The notes beneath the pieces were generated by a model. The model saw nothing but the letters and a program-made list of their open reading frames with translations. It made no database searches and was not told where the DNA came from. DNA of 64,000 bases from Seminavis robusta. Taxonomy: Eukaryota; Bacillariophyta; Bacillariophyceae; Naviculales; Naviculaceae. Below are positions 51,043 through 62,190 of the stretch, in pieces (position 1 is the first letter of the stretch; every line of letters starts with the position of its first letter). Both the position numbers and the translations under genes were made by a program. The stretch lies in contig CAICTM010000253.1 in assembly GCA_903772945.1 (NCBI GenBank), forward strand, positions 20,298 to 84,297. Direction: 5' to 3'.

Positions 51043-53580
51043 ATGCAGGAGGGAGGAGAACTTTCTGAAGCCAAAGGAGACGAACCAAAGGAGGATGAGC
51101 AAGTCGAAGATGAGGAGGTGGTGGACAGCTGCGAAAAGAAGATACCCCCTACCATAGCCAAGATCCCACCTGATGATGATATGAGTTCTTCTGTAGCTGC
51201 TGCTACCACGAATACCACTGCTTCTTCCGTGGCAACCATTCCCGCTCAAGTTGACGAGGCGGAATCTAAGATCTTTGATAAGGTTATCGAGAATATTCAG
51301 CCTCTACCAGCAGAACAGCAGGAACAACAAACTCGTTGTGACCGGCCCTCCCAACCAGGCGCATTTCCAGTCACTGTTGCAGCCGGGGTAGAACGACCGC
51401 CGCCGGCTCCATTGCTAGTCGAAGAAGAACAAGTAGAAGAGGAATCCGGTCCTCCTCCTTTGGAGCCGCATCACGAGGAAGCCGAAACATATCTTCCGGT
51501 GGCCACAGAACTTGCAGCCTCGGCCGAGCTGGTGGTCACCCGAGAAGAAATTGAACAAGAAATGGCGACCGAACTGGAAGATCGGTTGCGCAAGGAATTC
51601 GAAGAGCGACTGTCGCAGGAATACGTTCGCGTCTCTCAATGCGCCGAGGCTCAAACTGTCGAGATCGATCGTAGCGCGGCGTTTGACCTCGGCGACCGAA
51701 ACAGTGCATACAACAGCAACTACGGCAATAACCACAACAACCGCAATGCGTCTTCAGACTATCCAAACAAAGCATTATCAGATGCTACCCGAAGGAAGTA
51801 TTTCCTCGCCTCGACCATCTTGGTGCTCGTTGTCATCCTTGTGGCTGTCGTCGTACCGACAGCGGTCGCCAAGTCTTCCTCTGAGGACGTGCTTCTTGTC
51901 AGCAATGATACCTCAATCACCAACAACCAAATTGATAATGATGCAACATCTGCGCTAACCACGGCCCTACCTGTTCTACAGTCGGTGAGAGAACGGGGAT
52001 TTCTGCGTTGCAAGCCAGAGTCCCTGGAAGTCGAGAAAGGTGCTGGATTCACCATTGATCTATGCCGTGCCATTGCAGCTGCTGTTTTCAATGATTCTTC
52101 CAAGGTGGATTTCACCTACTTCACCTTCAAGGAACACTTTGCTGCCATTGCAGATGGAAGATTGGATGTATCGGCCTCTCACGTGTCCTTGAATATGGGA
52201 CGGGATGTGCGAGAAACACACACACATGTGGGCTTTTCCTATTCCACGCCCTACATCTATACTGGTACTGGATTGGCTGGTGTGCCCAACTTTGTGCAGT
52301 GTGCACAAGATGCCGAGACATTTGCCAACGACTGTCGACATTTGCAAGTGTGTGTCATGATCAACACGGTCACACAGGACATTGTGGAAGCTCATTTACC
52401 TGGATCAGCAACCAAACTTGTGCCTGGACACGGAGACCTATTCCGACAATTTGCCAATGGAACCTGCAATGTAATTGCCGGGGATACAGTTATAATTCAT
52501 GAACAACATGCGCGAGAAGCTGGATACACAGGGGAATATACATTTGCAGACAAGTTGCTTTCGCATGAACACTTGGCTTTGCTCACTCGACAAGACAACC
52601 CCGAATGGGCAGAGTTTTGTGATTGGATTGTACGAGCGCTGGTAGCAGCAGAAGCCCTCAATGTCACAGATCAAACAGCAGCTGGTTTCTGGGACACAGA
52701 CTTGTTTGGGCCAGAGTATACTCAAATGTTTGCCCAAGCCATTGCGGCAGCTGGGAATTATGGCCAAATGTACGAACGTCACTATCATGGGATGTTGCCA
52801 CGATCACGTTATAACTCAATCAACACAGGAAACACAGGACTCATTGTTTCGGACCCCTTGGGGACTCTGCAACTGGATGAAGAATCCCTGTCAGAAGAGG
52901 AGCTTCCAGGACCTGTCCCAGGGAGGACCATGGAAGCTGTTGTGACTCGTGGGCATCTGTACTGTGGTGTTATCCTGGAGGACGAGGACGGAACCCCTCG
53001 GTCTGGTTTGGCAGAGTACAATAGTACCTCTGGGGAGTGGTCTGGTCTTGATGTAGACTTTTGTCGGGGCCTGGCTGCAGCCGTGTCAGCAGGCAAGGGC
53101 ATTGGCACAATCTTTGTGAATTTGTCTGACCCAAAGACTCGATATAAGGCACTTGCCAACAACACTGTTGATGTTCTTGCAGGTGACCGATTCACCATGA
53201 CCATAGATGTGCGGGAGCCAACGACAGGTCAAGGGTTCACTTTCACAACACCATACTATTATGAATCGAAGGGCACAAGTCCCTGTGCACATGAACTGGT
53301 TACCAGACAAAATGATACTCAGTGGGCAGACCTTGCCCAATGGACTATACACGCAACCTTCTTTGCAGAGGAGATGGGCATCACTCAAGCTACGGCAGGT
53401 CAAATGCCGGTGGTGGAACTGTTTGGCATTGAGTACAGGCAAATGTTCCGAGATATCATTGGTCAAACTGGCAATTACGGAGAGATATTTGAACGCAATC
53501 TTGGTGTCCTACGGAAGGAACGAAATCAACTCAATGTAGAGGACACGCCTCAGTTTTTCCCCATTTTGGACCCCTTCTAA
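51043..53580 (+). CDS. membrane-anchored protein with two bacterial-type solute-binding (SBP_bac_3-like) domains
   Basis: 845 aa, single exon, ATG at 51043. Residues 1-250 are acidic and disordered with a charged helix (EIEQEMATELEDRLRKEFEE). One transmembrane helix lies at 254-276 (FLASTILVLVVILVAVVVPT), so the rest is probably outside the cell or in the lumen. Domain 1 (about 315-590) starts VRERGFLRCKPES and has GAGFTIDLCRAIAAAVF, GRDVRETHTHVGFSYSTPY and VCVMINTVTQDIVEAHLP. Domain 2 (633-845) starts VVTRGHLYCGVILEDEDG and has SGLDVDFCRGLAAAVSAG and DVLAGDRFTMTIDVREPTTG. This is the amino-acid ABC-transporter binding-protein pattern (AapJ-like). Domain 2 jumps from PYYYESKG (737-744) directly to HELVTRQNDTQWADL, lacking about 90 residues that domain 1 has. 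No permease or ATPase is nearby. Amino-acid sensing or capture at the surface is inference; a bacterial origin of the domain is likely. Confidence 0.85.
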   Translation: MQEGGELSEAKGDEPKEDEQVEDEEVVDSCEKKIPPTIAKIPPDDDMSSSVAAATTNTTASSVATIPAQVDEAESKIFDKVIENIQPLPAEQQEQQTRCDRPSQPGAFPVTVAAGVERPPPAPLLVEEEQVEEESGPPPLEPHHEEAETYLPVATELAASAELVVTREEIEQEMATELEDRLRKEFEERLSQEYVRVSQCAEAQTVEIDRSAAFDLGDRNSAYNSNYGNNHNNRNASSDYPNKALSDATRRKYFLASTILVLVVILVAVVVPTAVAKSSSEDVLLVSNDTSITNNQIDNDATSALTTALPVLQSVRERGFLRCKPESLEVEKGAGFTIDLCRAIAAAVFNDSSKVDFTYFTFKEHFAAIADGRLDVSASHVSLNMGRDVRETHTHVGFSYSTPYIYTGTGLAGVPNFVQCAQDAETFANDCRHLQVCVMINTVTQDIVEAHLPGSATKLVPGHGDLFRQFANGTCNVIAGDTVIIHEQHAREAGYTGEYTFADKLLSHEHLALLTRQDNPEWAEFCDWIVRALVAAEALNVTDQTAAGFWDTDLFGPEYTQMFAQAIAAAGNYGQMYERHYHGMLPRSRYNSINTGNTGLIVSDPLGTLQLDEESLSEEELPGPVPGRTMEAVVTRGHLYCGVILEDEDGTPRSGLAEYNSTSGEWSGLDVDFCRGLAAAVSAGKGIGTIFVNLSDPKTRYKALANNTVDVLAGDRFTMTIDVREPTTGQGFTFTTPYYYESKGTSPCAHELVTRQNDTQWADLAQWTIHATFFAEEMGITQATAGQMPVVELFGIEYRQMFRDIIGQTGNYGEIFERNLGVLRKERNQLNVEDTPQFFPILDPF

Positions 53581-54852
53581 CGAATGATCATTTGACTCAA
53601 CAAATACAACAGCAACACCATCTAGTGAAGACTGCCTGAAGCACAAACGATCAGATACATCGGTGTGCAATCGTACACGTGTACCGATGGGCTTGGGTTC
53701 ATGGTGTACTGTACCCGTGACCACTGGAAGCCGTCTCGTATGAGCTGTGTCACGGACTTGGTGGTACGGGTAGCGGGCTGCCCTCGAATCCAAGCTGAGG
53801 ATTGTTCTGAGCCATCGATCCAGCAGCTTCGTCTATGTCTGCCTAGCGCGCATGTTGACGGAAGATTGGAGAGATGTAAAAGTGTGTTCTCTAGGTCCTG
53901 CCTGTACGGAAGTTGTCCCTACTCGCGAGCCTGGCCTGACCCAGAGATAGTAATGCATAGTTTTTCTCTTGTTGACCTACTGTACCGGTAGCGAACGTAT
54001 TCTTGCCATTGCGGGTTGGGATGCGAAAAGGTTGGATTCTGGCTCCAAGTTCAAAGTTGAATGACCCCAAGTACATGTATGTTGAGTCGAGTCGTTCATT
54101 TTAAGCGCCTGAGGTGCAAGTGGAATGCACAACCAAGGAAATCTCATGGTCTGCAAATCCCATGGGCATTGAAACGAAGAAGAGACACCGTCAGATTCCA
54201 TGGTTTGGGATAATCCGTGCGGTACGGATTCCACGGATCTTCTCTTCGCTACTGATCCCTACACCTCTGAAGACTCAAACCAACCCAGGGATTTCTTGGA
54301 TCAAAGCCGTCTTCCCCTATAACCTATAACCATAGGAATGTCTGGCATCAGAATAGCAACAAATTCCAAGCCTTCTGTTGATGGCAGAGCCACTGAGCTT
54401 GGAAGCGGTACGACTGTACTAATACAGTCCTCGCGCGTCCACAGTACATGTACACGTACTGGTTGAACAAATAAATAAAATTTTTATAATCATCAACATC
54501 CAAGTTGCATCGTTGTCATAAAAGCTAGGGAGCACCTCACACCTCACACCTCATACCTCACAGGCAATCAATAAGGAGCTTCCAAGAGCTTGTTGGATCG
54601 AGATTAGCTTCCGCTGAGAGCTTTTTGGATCGATGATGATGTACCGGTTTATTGTGCGAACTGTGAAGTAAGAAGAGCTGAAGTAAGTGTGAAGTAAGTG
54701 TGAAGTGTGAAAAGGGCAGGGGAAGGAACGAAAGGAATGGTGCCTGGCATTCTGGCATTGCAATTCAAACACACAATGAGAATCCACCCCCCACTACTGA
54801 AGGCACCAATAGGGAAGTCAAGACTTATTGACTAAACTGGCAGCTGGTTCTG
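53581..54852. other. intergenic, no gene supported
   Basis: Short frames only. CACCTCACACCTCACACCTC short tandem at about 54534-54560 and GAAGTAAGTGTGAAGTAAGT at about 54680-54705. Confidence 0.5.
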
Positions 54853-54855
54853 TTA

Positions 54856-55506
54856 GGGCATTCTCTAGTAGTTTTCGTTCTAAAAATCGTCCTAAGCTAC
54901 TCGTCCTAAACTTAGGACGAGTTTTTAGGACGAATTGGCAATCTCTAAATAAGTCGTTCTAAAACCAGACTTAAGATAGAACGAGTTTTAGGACGGACGA
55001 GTTCAGTCTCTAAAAAGCTGGTCTTAAAACTCATCCCGCATGCACCTCTCCTCTGTCAGCCTGTTAACATGGTCCTGATAGTGTGGCTAGGAGCTTCCCA
55101 CGAAGCACCTCTGTGGTCTGTGGTGCAGTACAATACTAATTTCTGTTTGAGTTTGTTATCTACTAGCTAGCTACTCCTACCGTACGGTGGCTACCCGTAG
55201 TAGCGAGTTAACAGAGTCGAGTCGAGTGGTTCAGTCAATCGTGTTAACTTGATGGTGGATGATGTCATTCAACGTCATATGACTCAAATGACTGAAAGAT
55301 TTAAAGAAAACAATAGGACGAGTGTTAGGACGAGCCGAAATAATTCGTCCTATTTCTCAGGAATAGGACGGAGAAAATAAATTCGTCCTAAAAATAGAAC
55401 GAATTTTAGGACGATTTTGAGTTAAAGATTGCTTTTGTCCTAAATTTTCGTTCTAAAATAAACTTAGAACGAGTTTTAGGACGAACGAATCTACTAGAGA
55501 ATGCCC
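54856..55506. mobile_element. non-autonomous PIF/Harbinger-type MITE with TTA duplication
   Basis: 651 bp with inverted ends GGGCATTCTCTAGTAG and TTA on both sides (54853-54855 and 55507-55509). Inside, TCGTCCTAAA and its complement TTTAGGACGA recur many times near both ends in both orientations. No transposase frame. The ends differ from those of the MITE at 13922 but share a GG-start and a TCTCTA core. Confidence 0.82.
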
Positions 55507-55509
55507 TTA

Positions 55510-56561
55510 GTACCCTATACCCTATGGGAGCTTTTACGGAAATCTCGAGTGATAATAATATTTTCACCTCAACAACCACTCTTTTTAAAAAAACACCTCA
55601 TGAACATTGCAAAAGCGGTTTTGAAAGTACCGGTAAGTTTGAAGCCATCGAGCTGATTGTACAGCGTAGCCGAAGTATGTACGTATCTGATGGCACTGAT
55701 AAGAAGTTACCTCCATGGGGCCAAGGCACCGCCCATGCAAAGAGTAAGTCCCCCGTACTAGCTAGTACATGGTGAAGAACAGACAACGGACCATAGCCCG
55801 CTTTTAAACGAAGGACTAGATGTCTATCCAGTAATTATAGTGGACAAAATTATCGCTGCTCATCTAGAAGGCACAAACTAAAAGCAAACTAAATGTACTA
55901 CGGCAGGACAAACACACGTCTTGTTTTGCTAGTAGTTGCTTGACGGTGGGACGGGTCGCGATTTTTTATTCAATCCTTCAAGTGTTACTCAGAGCATAAT
56001 CTACTAGTTAGAAACAATCCAAATGCTATGTAGTCCTTCATTCAGTGGCATCAAAGCGAGGAAAATGAAGCTGACGGCCTCAGCCTGTTGCGGTCACGTC
56101 CGTGTATGTGGTGATTCTAGCCATTTCGCATGTTAAAATTAAGAACCAGCCAAGATATACAACCGTCTCCGCCAAAATCAATGTAAAGTAGTGACGTTGC
56201 CCCAATTACTGAGGACCGCTTACATACCAGTCCTGCTTTCGCAAGGTCTTTGTGGCTTTGTGGTTGTATGCGAACATGAAGCGCCATTACTTAACGACCG
56301 AGAGATGTAGGGTGGAGTACAGCTGGCTACTATAATTAGAAGCTTCAATCCCGCAATTCCATTCTCTTGGCTCGCCTCTATCGCCTTTTTGCCCAGATCT
56401 ACTTCCTGGGCGCTGCCAGTTTCCGTGTGGATGTCTAATAATCGAGCAGCTTCCTCGCCCCCTCGAACTCCCACTTTAGTACAAGGTGCACAAGGAAGTA
56501 CATACCGGTAAAACCAGCCGCTATTGCAGTCTGCTTTGACCATAATAAACAGACTGCTACG
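55510..56561. other. intergenic, no gene supported
   Basis: Upstream of the first small-family gene. The minus-strand frames at 56220-56701 lack family features. Confidence 0.5.
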
Positions 56562-57116
56562 ATGAGCTCTACGTTGTCAGAGCAACAGAGTGCTATGGGG
56601 TCCTTCCTCTCGCAATTACTCGCTGGAAGTGACTTTGAGAATGGGGTAGCAGAGATTGAGGTTGTCCAAGACAACGCCGTGGGGCATGGCAAGAAGACCA
56701 AGAATGGAAGATCTGTATTGGATCGCAGCGGCAGCGCATCTAGGCATCGGATATGTCGGTGGGATAGTTTGCCCTCGCAACATCATCAGGATTCCAAGAA
56801 GAAACTTGATTCTCAAGAGGTCAAATCCATGCGGACGTTGAGAAGACCGAGACGGAGACACAGTACAGAACTGGAAGGAGACGATGATGCTACCACTGGC
56901 ACAGCAGTATCATCATCCAGCGATGGTACATGTAGCACCCTGTCCAGTAGTAGTACCTCCGAAAGTGAAACTGAGAGCTTTTTCACAAGCAAACCGTCTC
57001 GTGGGTCCAGTCCGCCGTGTCGATCTATGGGCTGGATTGCCAAAGACGCACATCGATATCGAAACAGGGCTGCTGGAACGCAGCGACCCAAGAATTACCA
57101 ATCGAGCGCTGCGTAA
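56562..57116 (+). CDS. small DNAxGH-family protein, member 1 (divergent)
   Basis: 184 aa, ATG at 56562. The N terminus (AMGSFLSQLLAGSD, then VVQDNAVGHGKK) matches the start of the genes at 59558 and 62191: a short hydrophobic segment, about 15-20 residues, then DNA-x-GH and a basic patch. The middle is basic (MRTLRRPRRRHST) and acidic-serine rich (SSSTSESETESFF), so mostly disordered. Unlike the other two it does not end in CQLxRQGS but in RPKNYQSSAA. Function unknown. Its divergence makes it the least certain of the three, and the 3' end may have been altered or be spliced. Confidence 0.6.
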   Translation: MSSTLSEQQSAMGSFLSQLLAGSDFENGVAEIEVVQDNAVGHGKKTKNGRSVLDRSGSASRHRICRWDSLPSQHHQDSKKKLDSQEVKSMRTLRRPRRRHSTELEGDDDATTGTAVSSSSDGTCSTLSSSSTSESETESFFTSKPSRGSSPPCRSMGWIAKDAHRYRNRAAGTQRPKNYQSSAA

Positions 57117-59557
57117 ACGCAACGGGAGAAAAGCAGAAAAGCTACCCACATTCAAAAAGATCCGAATTTTGATGTGCTCCCAACATGATGTATACTATTT
57201 AAATCCGTGTACCGGTACCATCCATAGAAGCTTGTAACACTAGCAAAGTCAAGATTTCTCATATCCACAACAGCGAAATCCTCATGCAGGCATTATCCCT
57301 ACCTGAGAATTGCCTTGTTCCGTTTCCTCACGGGCCGTGCGGCAGATTGTCAGCTCCGTTCTTCTCTTGAAGGGCGGAGAGTCTATGAGTCACCCCAGAA
57401 CTTAAACTGTAACAACCATACCTCACTCGCGCAGTAAGGAACTGTACGGTACGGTAGCACACCCAAGTCACCCATGTTCCTGATCGCAATACGGCAGCAG
57501 CACATTGCTACTTCTAGCTAGCTACTAGCTAGTAGAAGGAATAGCCATAAACATACCGTACTCCTGGTCAGAAGCGATCTCCATGGCAATGTTGCGCATC
57601 CACCCGAACCAACTGCTTTCCTTTCTCAGGCAGCCAGTCTCTCGTCACCGTCATTCCCAAAAGGAGAGTCTCTCTTCTACATGCGGGCAAACCGGTATGG
57701 ACGAGGTGTTCTGCCAGGCAAGACGAGTAAACAGTTACGTACTAATAGAAGTGGACTGTGGCAAGTCCTCTTTCCCCCCTAACTAATGGATACTGGGAGA
57801 GGCATTTGGATGTTGTTCCGGTTATCTCGAATCCTGCTCCCGTTTGATGACTTTCGTCTTCCGATTTGATTTAGATCCACGAGAAAGCCCAACCCAGAGG
57901 ACTATCCACTACGGTACTACCAGACTCTCCAGGTATGGTCGCCGCCATGCCCTGAACTGGATTGTTTTCACAATGACAGGTGTCATGCGTGCTTTCGGGC
58001 TGGTTGACACTGCAGGCAATCAGTTGAAGGTGAACACGAGGAATGGGATAGGAAAGCCCGTTTTGTCACCCCGGATCGGCCTAAGGTACAGCAGGCTATT
58101 TGAGGAGCATTTCGTAGTGGGCGCCATTCATGGTCTTTCTGGTTTAGCTCAGCTTTGGTGCGGTGGAATGTTTCCAGCCAGCCAGATGCTACCAGAATGG
58201 CATTGGTCGGACTCAGCTCCCGCCAACTGCTACTGGAAGCCCCACCACACTATTCGCTCATGACACCCTCAATCAGCATACCGGTAGGTATCAGCTTTTG
58301 TTGAGACTTGCTTGGTTCTACCCTACCGTATCGTGTCCCAGTTCCGCATAGCTAAACCTGCAACACCTCCTATAGCGCCAGGTTAGAGAGGAATCACGAA
58401 AGTCCCAAGCAAGGCGTTGGAGAAAGCACAATGCCATGATGCAACCAGCACTTACTTGTGCAGCTGTCAAACTTGGCTTCACTAGCTAGCTACTAGGAAC
58501 ATGGTGGCCCCAAAGTTCTGCCGAAGTATCTTTTGACAGACACAGCCCAGTCACACTTCGATCGTCGCTCACATCGAACTTTCGTTGAACTAACTTGTCT
58601 GTAAAAGAGAGCAGCAAAGCATCGAGACGCATAAGGTTCGAGGAGAGCGCCAAACCATCCACAGTTGCTAAACTTGAGGTAGTAAGGTATATTAGTAAGG
58701 TACACTGTACTAGCTAGTGGTCGCTGTTTGAATATGTAGAGCGGTACTTCAGCACTTGCTTCTATTGAACGCAAGGAATCTTCGGACGATTTACAGTCCA
58801 GTAGTCCTCCAATGGTTCGTCTACCGTATGTCTCATCGAGAGGGTGGGCTTGATGATTTGGTCGGTAGCCGTAATCAGAGGAGGCGAAGGCATCTTCGCA
58901 GCCACGGTTGAACAAGACAATCGGATGGCTATTTTAATTAAACGAAACTAGTAGCCCTGGTACGATACATTTATTTGGATTGCAACCAAGGGTTTTGGCG
59001 TTTTGGCTTCAGCGGCTTCAACCCCCTCCAAAATACGCAATGACTCATCTATGACTCAATGTGATTCAATGTTCTCCTGCTGGTCGGAGGGTTCAATGAG
59101 CTCTAAATCATCGATCAAACTTGGCAGCATCGAGACAAAGTTTGTTTTTGGTACCAGTACATGTACTACGAGGATATGTACAGTAAATGTAGTAATCAGT
59201 GCTCAGTGGTGAAACTAGAATACCTGGACAACTTATCTAGACGTGTGTTGTCGCCATCCATTATTAATTAAAGCAAGAAAGTGCACTTCTAACCATAAAT
59301 AATACTATTATTATTACGATTAGAGAGAACTGTACTGTGACCTCAAGTCATTCGGCGGTCATTGCGCTTGCTGTAAACAAAGTGGTACAAGTAGTACTTC
59401 CACTGGCTTCTCCATGGCTGTGCCGAATGGCCCCAAACCTGACCAACCGAGTTTCCTCCTCTTGCTTGGTTGGGATGTTGGGATGGATGTTGGGAACACA
59501 ATCTCGAGAAGCGTCAAAAGCTCCAGACACCCACACCAACAATAGTCCCTTGTTAAC
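57117..59557. other. 2.4 kb between family members, no firm gene
   Basis: Open frames at 57844-58263 (+, 139 codons) and 58493-58915 (-, 140 codons) have no recognisable domain or family and could be chance. CTAGCTAGCTAC runs at 57515-57532. Confidence 0.45.
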
Positions 59558-60097
59558 ATGTCTGCTGCCATCACTCCTCTCGGTGCTTTTCTGAGTGGCC
59601 TTGCCATTGCTTCTGATGCCACCTTGATCAGTGACAATGCTGCTGGCCATGCTCCCAAAGCTCCACCAGCCCTGGATCAACGTGACAGCCTCAAACGGTG
59701 GCAAAGCCGGCCCAAAATGAGCCTGATCGACGACGACGACGATGAGGACGACGACGTCGTCATGCCTCCCAGTCTCCCTCAACGCACAGTCACTCCGGAT
59801 GTCAACTTCTACAAGACTAGTATGCGTGTTCAGCCCCCTCGACTCCCTCAACGACAAGTCACTCCCGATCCAAAGTTCTACGAGGAAAAGGCCATGGCTC
59901 TGGCATCGGCTCTCCGAAAGCCCTGCGCCCCCCAGTTGACCACCACTCAAGAAGTGGAATCAATCGAACACGACACACCCAAGCTAGCATCTTCTTGGAA
60001 GATCGCCCCATCACTCAATCGCCTTGGGTCTGGCTCTTCTGTCACCATGATCCCTCAGCCGTGTCAACTGTCCAGGCAGGGGAGCCAATCACATTAA
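59558..60097 (+). CDS. small DNAxGH-family protein, member 2
   Basis: 179 aa, ATG at 59558. The N-terminal module GAFLSGLAIASDATLISDNA ends in AAGHAPK. An acidic run (DDDDDEDDD) follows, then two copies of a short repeat, LPQRTVTPDVNFY and LPQRQVTPDPKFY. The C-terminal module has SSWKIAPSLNRL and ends with CQLSRQGSQSH. The same order (hydrophobic start, DNAAGH, R-x-TPD repeats, SWKI, CQLxRQGS) is found in the gene at 62191. The TPD and RQGS sites look like kinase targets. No known domain is recognised. Mostly disordered; function unknown. Confidence 0.78.
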   Translation: MSAAITPLGAFLSGLAIASDATLISDNAAGHAPKAPPALDQRDSLKRWQSRPKMSLIDDDDDEDDDVVMPPSLPQRTVTPDVNFYKTSMRVQPPRLPQRQVTPDPKFYEEKAMALASALRKPCAPQLTTTQEVESIEHDTPKLASSWKIAPSLNRLGSGSSVTMIPQPCQLSRQGSQSH

Positions 60098-62190
60098 GAT
60101 TATTCCACATCTCCACATCTCCAAACTGAACATTCTCGCCAGCCAGCGATGGTGTTCCATTCATATTTACATACCATTTGTACTATACACTCATAAACTA
60201 TACACTACTAGAACCCAACTAATTTTGACTCTACGATCTACCGGTAGTCCCAGAGGAAAAGTCGTCACTTACTTGCGATGGATGATACAAGCGTCTTCAC
60301 TGTCAAGGTCTCTTCCTGGGGCTTGGCTAGCTAGTGGCCGTCTGGAAACTTCACAATCGGAAAGAGCAAACTCTTCGTGATTCTCTGATCGACTCGAGCA
60401 ACGACTGCCGACTGCCAAGCATTGATTTCCGGCCGGGCCTTCACGATGCAATCAAGTCACACACCGGTAGCATGCATCGCTCCACAGCCAGATCAGTGGC
60501 AAACGCATTTGAGATGGTGGCTCCTGCCGCTTCTTGTTTTTGTCCCAAGGATTTCTGGTTCCCCTGGTCTGGACAGTGGCTGGAAGCATGGCTTGGACGA
60601 AACCACTGGCTGAAGCAACGACTACGACAGTGAGTCAGCGCTCTACCAGCCAGAACATTATACCTACATGCATTTGCATATCCAGGAAGCAACGCTAGCA
60701 AAGACACCAAGTAGTTCTCGCTCTATCTAGGTGGTACCACCGCTAGTACTCGCCGCTCTGTGGCGGGTAAAAATTACACTTCAAGGAGAATGCGGTTTTC
60801 TTGGTGGGCAAAGCAAAGTATCAGCCATCGATTAGGAAGGCCGAAAGCGACGCAAGGAATCGAATCAACTAAAAGAGAGTGAACGAGATGCATGAATGCA
60901 ACCTGAGCTTGCTTCAAACCTCAAGACTTTTGTGCTGGCTGGCCAGCCAGCCAGGGGCCAATTGGGAGGAGAATGCACCCAGCTTGCTGGGTGTTCTGCA
61001 GGTGCCAGATCCGATCGATAATAGCTCAAACTAGACACCCGATGAAAAGTTGAAGTAACAGGCAGGGATTGTTCCGTTGCTGTCTAGACAAAGCAAGCCG
61101 TGCAACTAGCTGGTACTGTAGCTACCCACTCGCCGCCCACCCAGTGTTGGCGGAAGGGGGTTAGTTGATTGATTGCCTTCCATCCATCGACTGTTGCAAA
61201 GCAATGCACACGATCAGCCAACCACGAGACTGTTTCATCGTGCTTTGTACGTGCTACGGCACGAAGGTCATTCAGCCGTCAGTGGATAATCAACGGGATA
61301 GTATTGTCTAGCTAGCTAGCTAGCTAGCTAGCTATTAGAAGCGAAGAATCGGAGGTTTGGTACTATCAATGAACTTGCGGTTCGGATAGGTTTTAAAGAC
61401 TAGGTTTCGCAGGTGCAAGTACATGTACGTAGAAGCTTGGGCAAGTTCGGCAACACTGAAACACTGAAAACACTGAAAACACTGAAACCTGTCGAATAGA
61501 TGCAACCTAAAAACTGTGAACAACTTTTTTGTGTGTGAAACAATCAGATCTTTCGTGTTGATGATGTACCGTACTGGTATGTTGTCACTCAGCACTCCAC
61601 TCTTGTGAACTGTTTCTGAACCCTCAGGAAAGTCAAACAATAATTACAGGTCACATCAAGATCCAATGGAAACGGTTTTAGTAAAACACAAATGCCCCAT
61701 CCGTCCCATAGACCCAGCACATAACCGTGTCTTTTAAGTCATCCGAAATGGGTCCATCTACCAAACTTACTACTGTAGTAGGCCTGCAACCGTATTCGTA
61801 CGTACTACGTACATGAGTGTACCAGTACTGAGTACTCAGGGTCCTTGGTACTTGTAGTACTGTAGTACAGTACAGCCTCGTCGAAGACTAAAGCCTGAAG
61901 TCATACTGGGCTATGGCCGTGACAACGCTTAGACACTCTTTGACCCAGTTGGTGGTGGTCGGTCATTCATAGTTTCCAGCCTTCAACATCTTGCCCGATA
62001 CCGTTTAGACGCCAGTGGTATGAGTGTGACGCGTGAGGGGAACAAAATACACATCTCGAATGGAGAAGCCTGGCCGCAACTGGCTGTGTTTCATGGCTTT
62101 CGTCACCGTCCAGAGCTTGCCGTTCCCCATGCCCATCCCAGTCTACTTTTCGCTCACAAAATCAAGTTCCTGAATTCCTGAATCAAAATC
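60098..62190. other. 2.1 kb between family members, no firm gene
   Basis: Short frames only. A perfect (TAGC)n run at 61308-61333 and a four-copy ACACTGAAA tandem at about 61456-61488. Confidence 0.5.
61308..61333. repeat. (CTAG)n microsatellite
   Basis: More than six uninterrupted CTAG units; self-complementary. Confidence 0.9.

Noticed and set aside
51043-53580. Bacterial contamination because of the solute-binding domains
   Set aside because: The long disordered N terminus, single anchor helix and tandem fusion are unlike bacterial periplasmic proteins, and the flanks are continuous with diatom-type DNA.
57844-58915. Open frames of 139 (+) and 140 (-) codons
   Set aside because: No domain or repeated family pattern and no supporting context. 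Kept only as a note in the intergenic entry.
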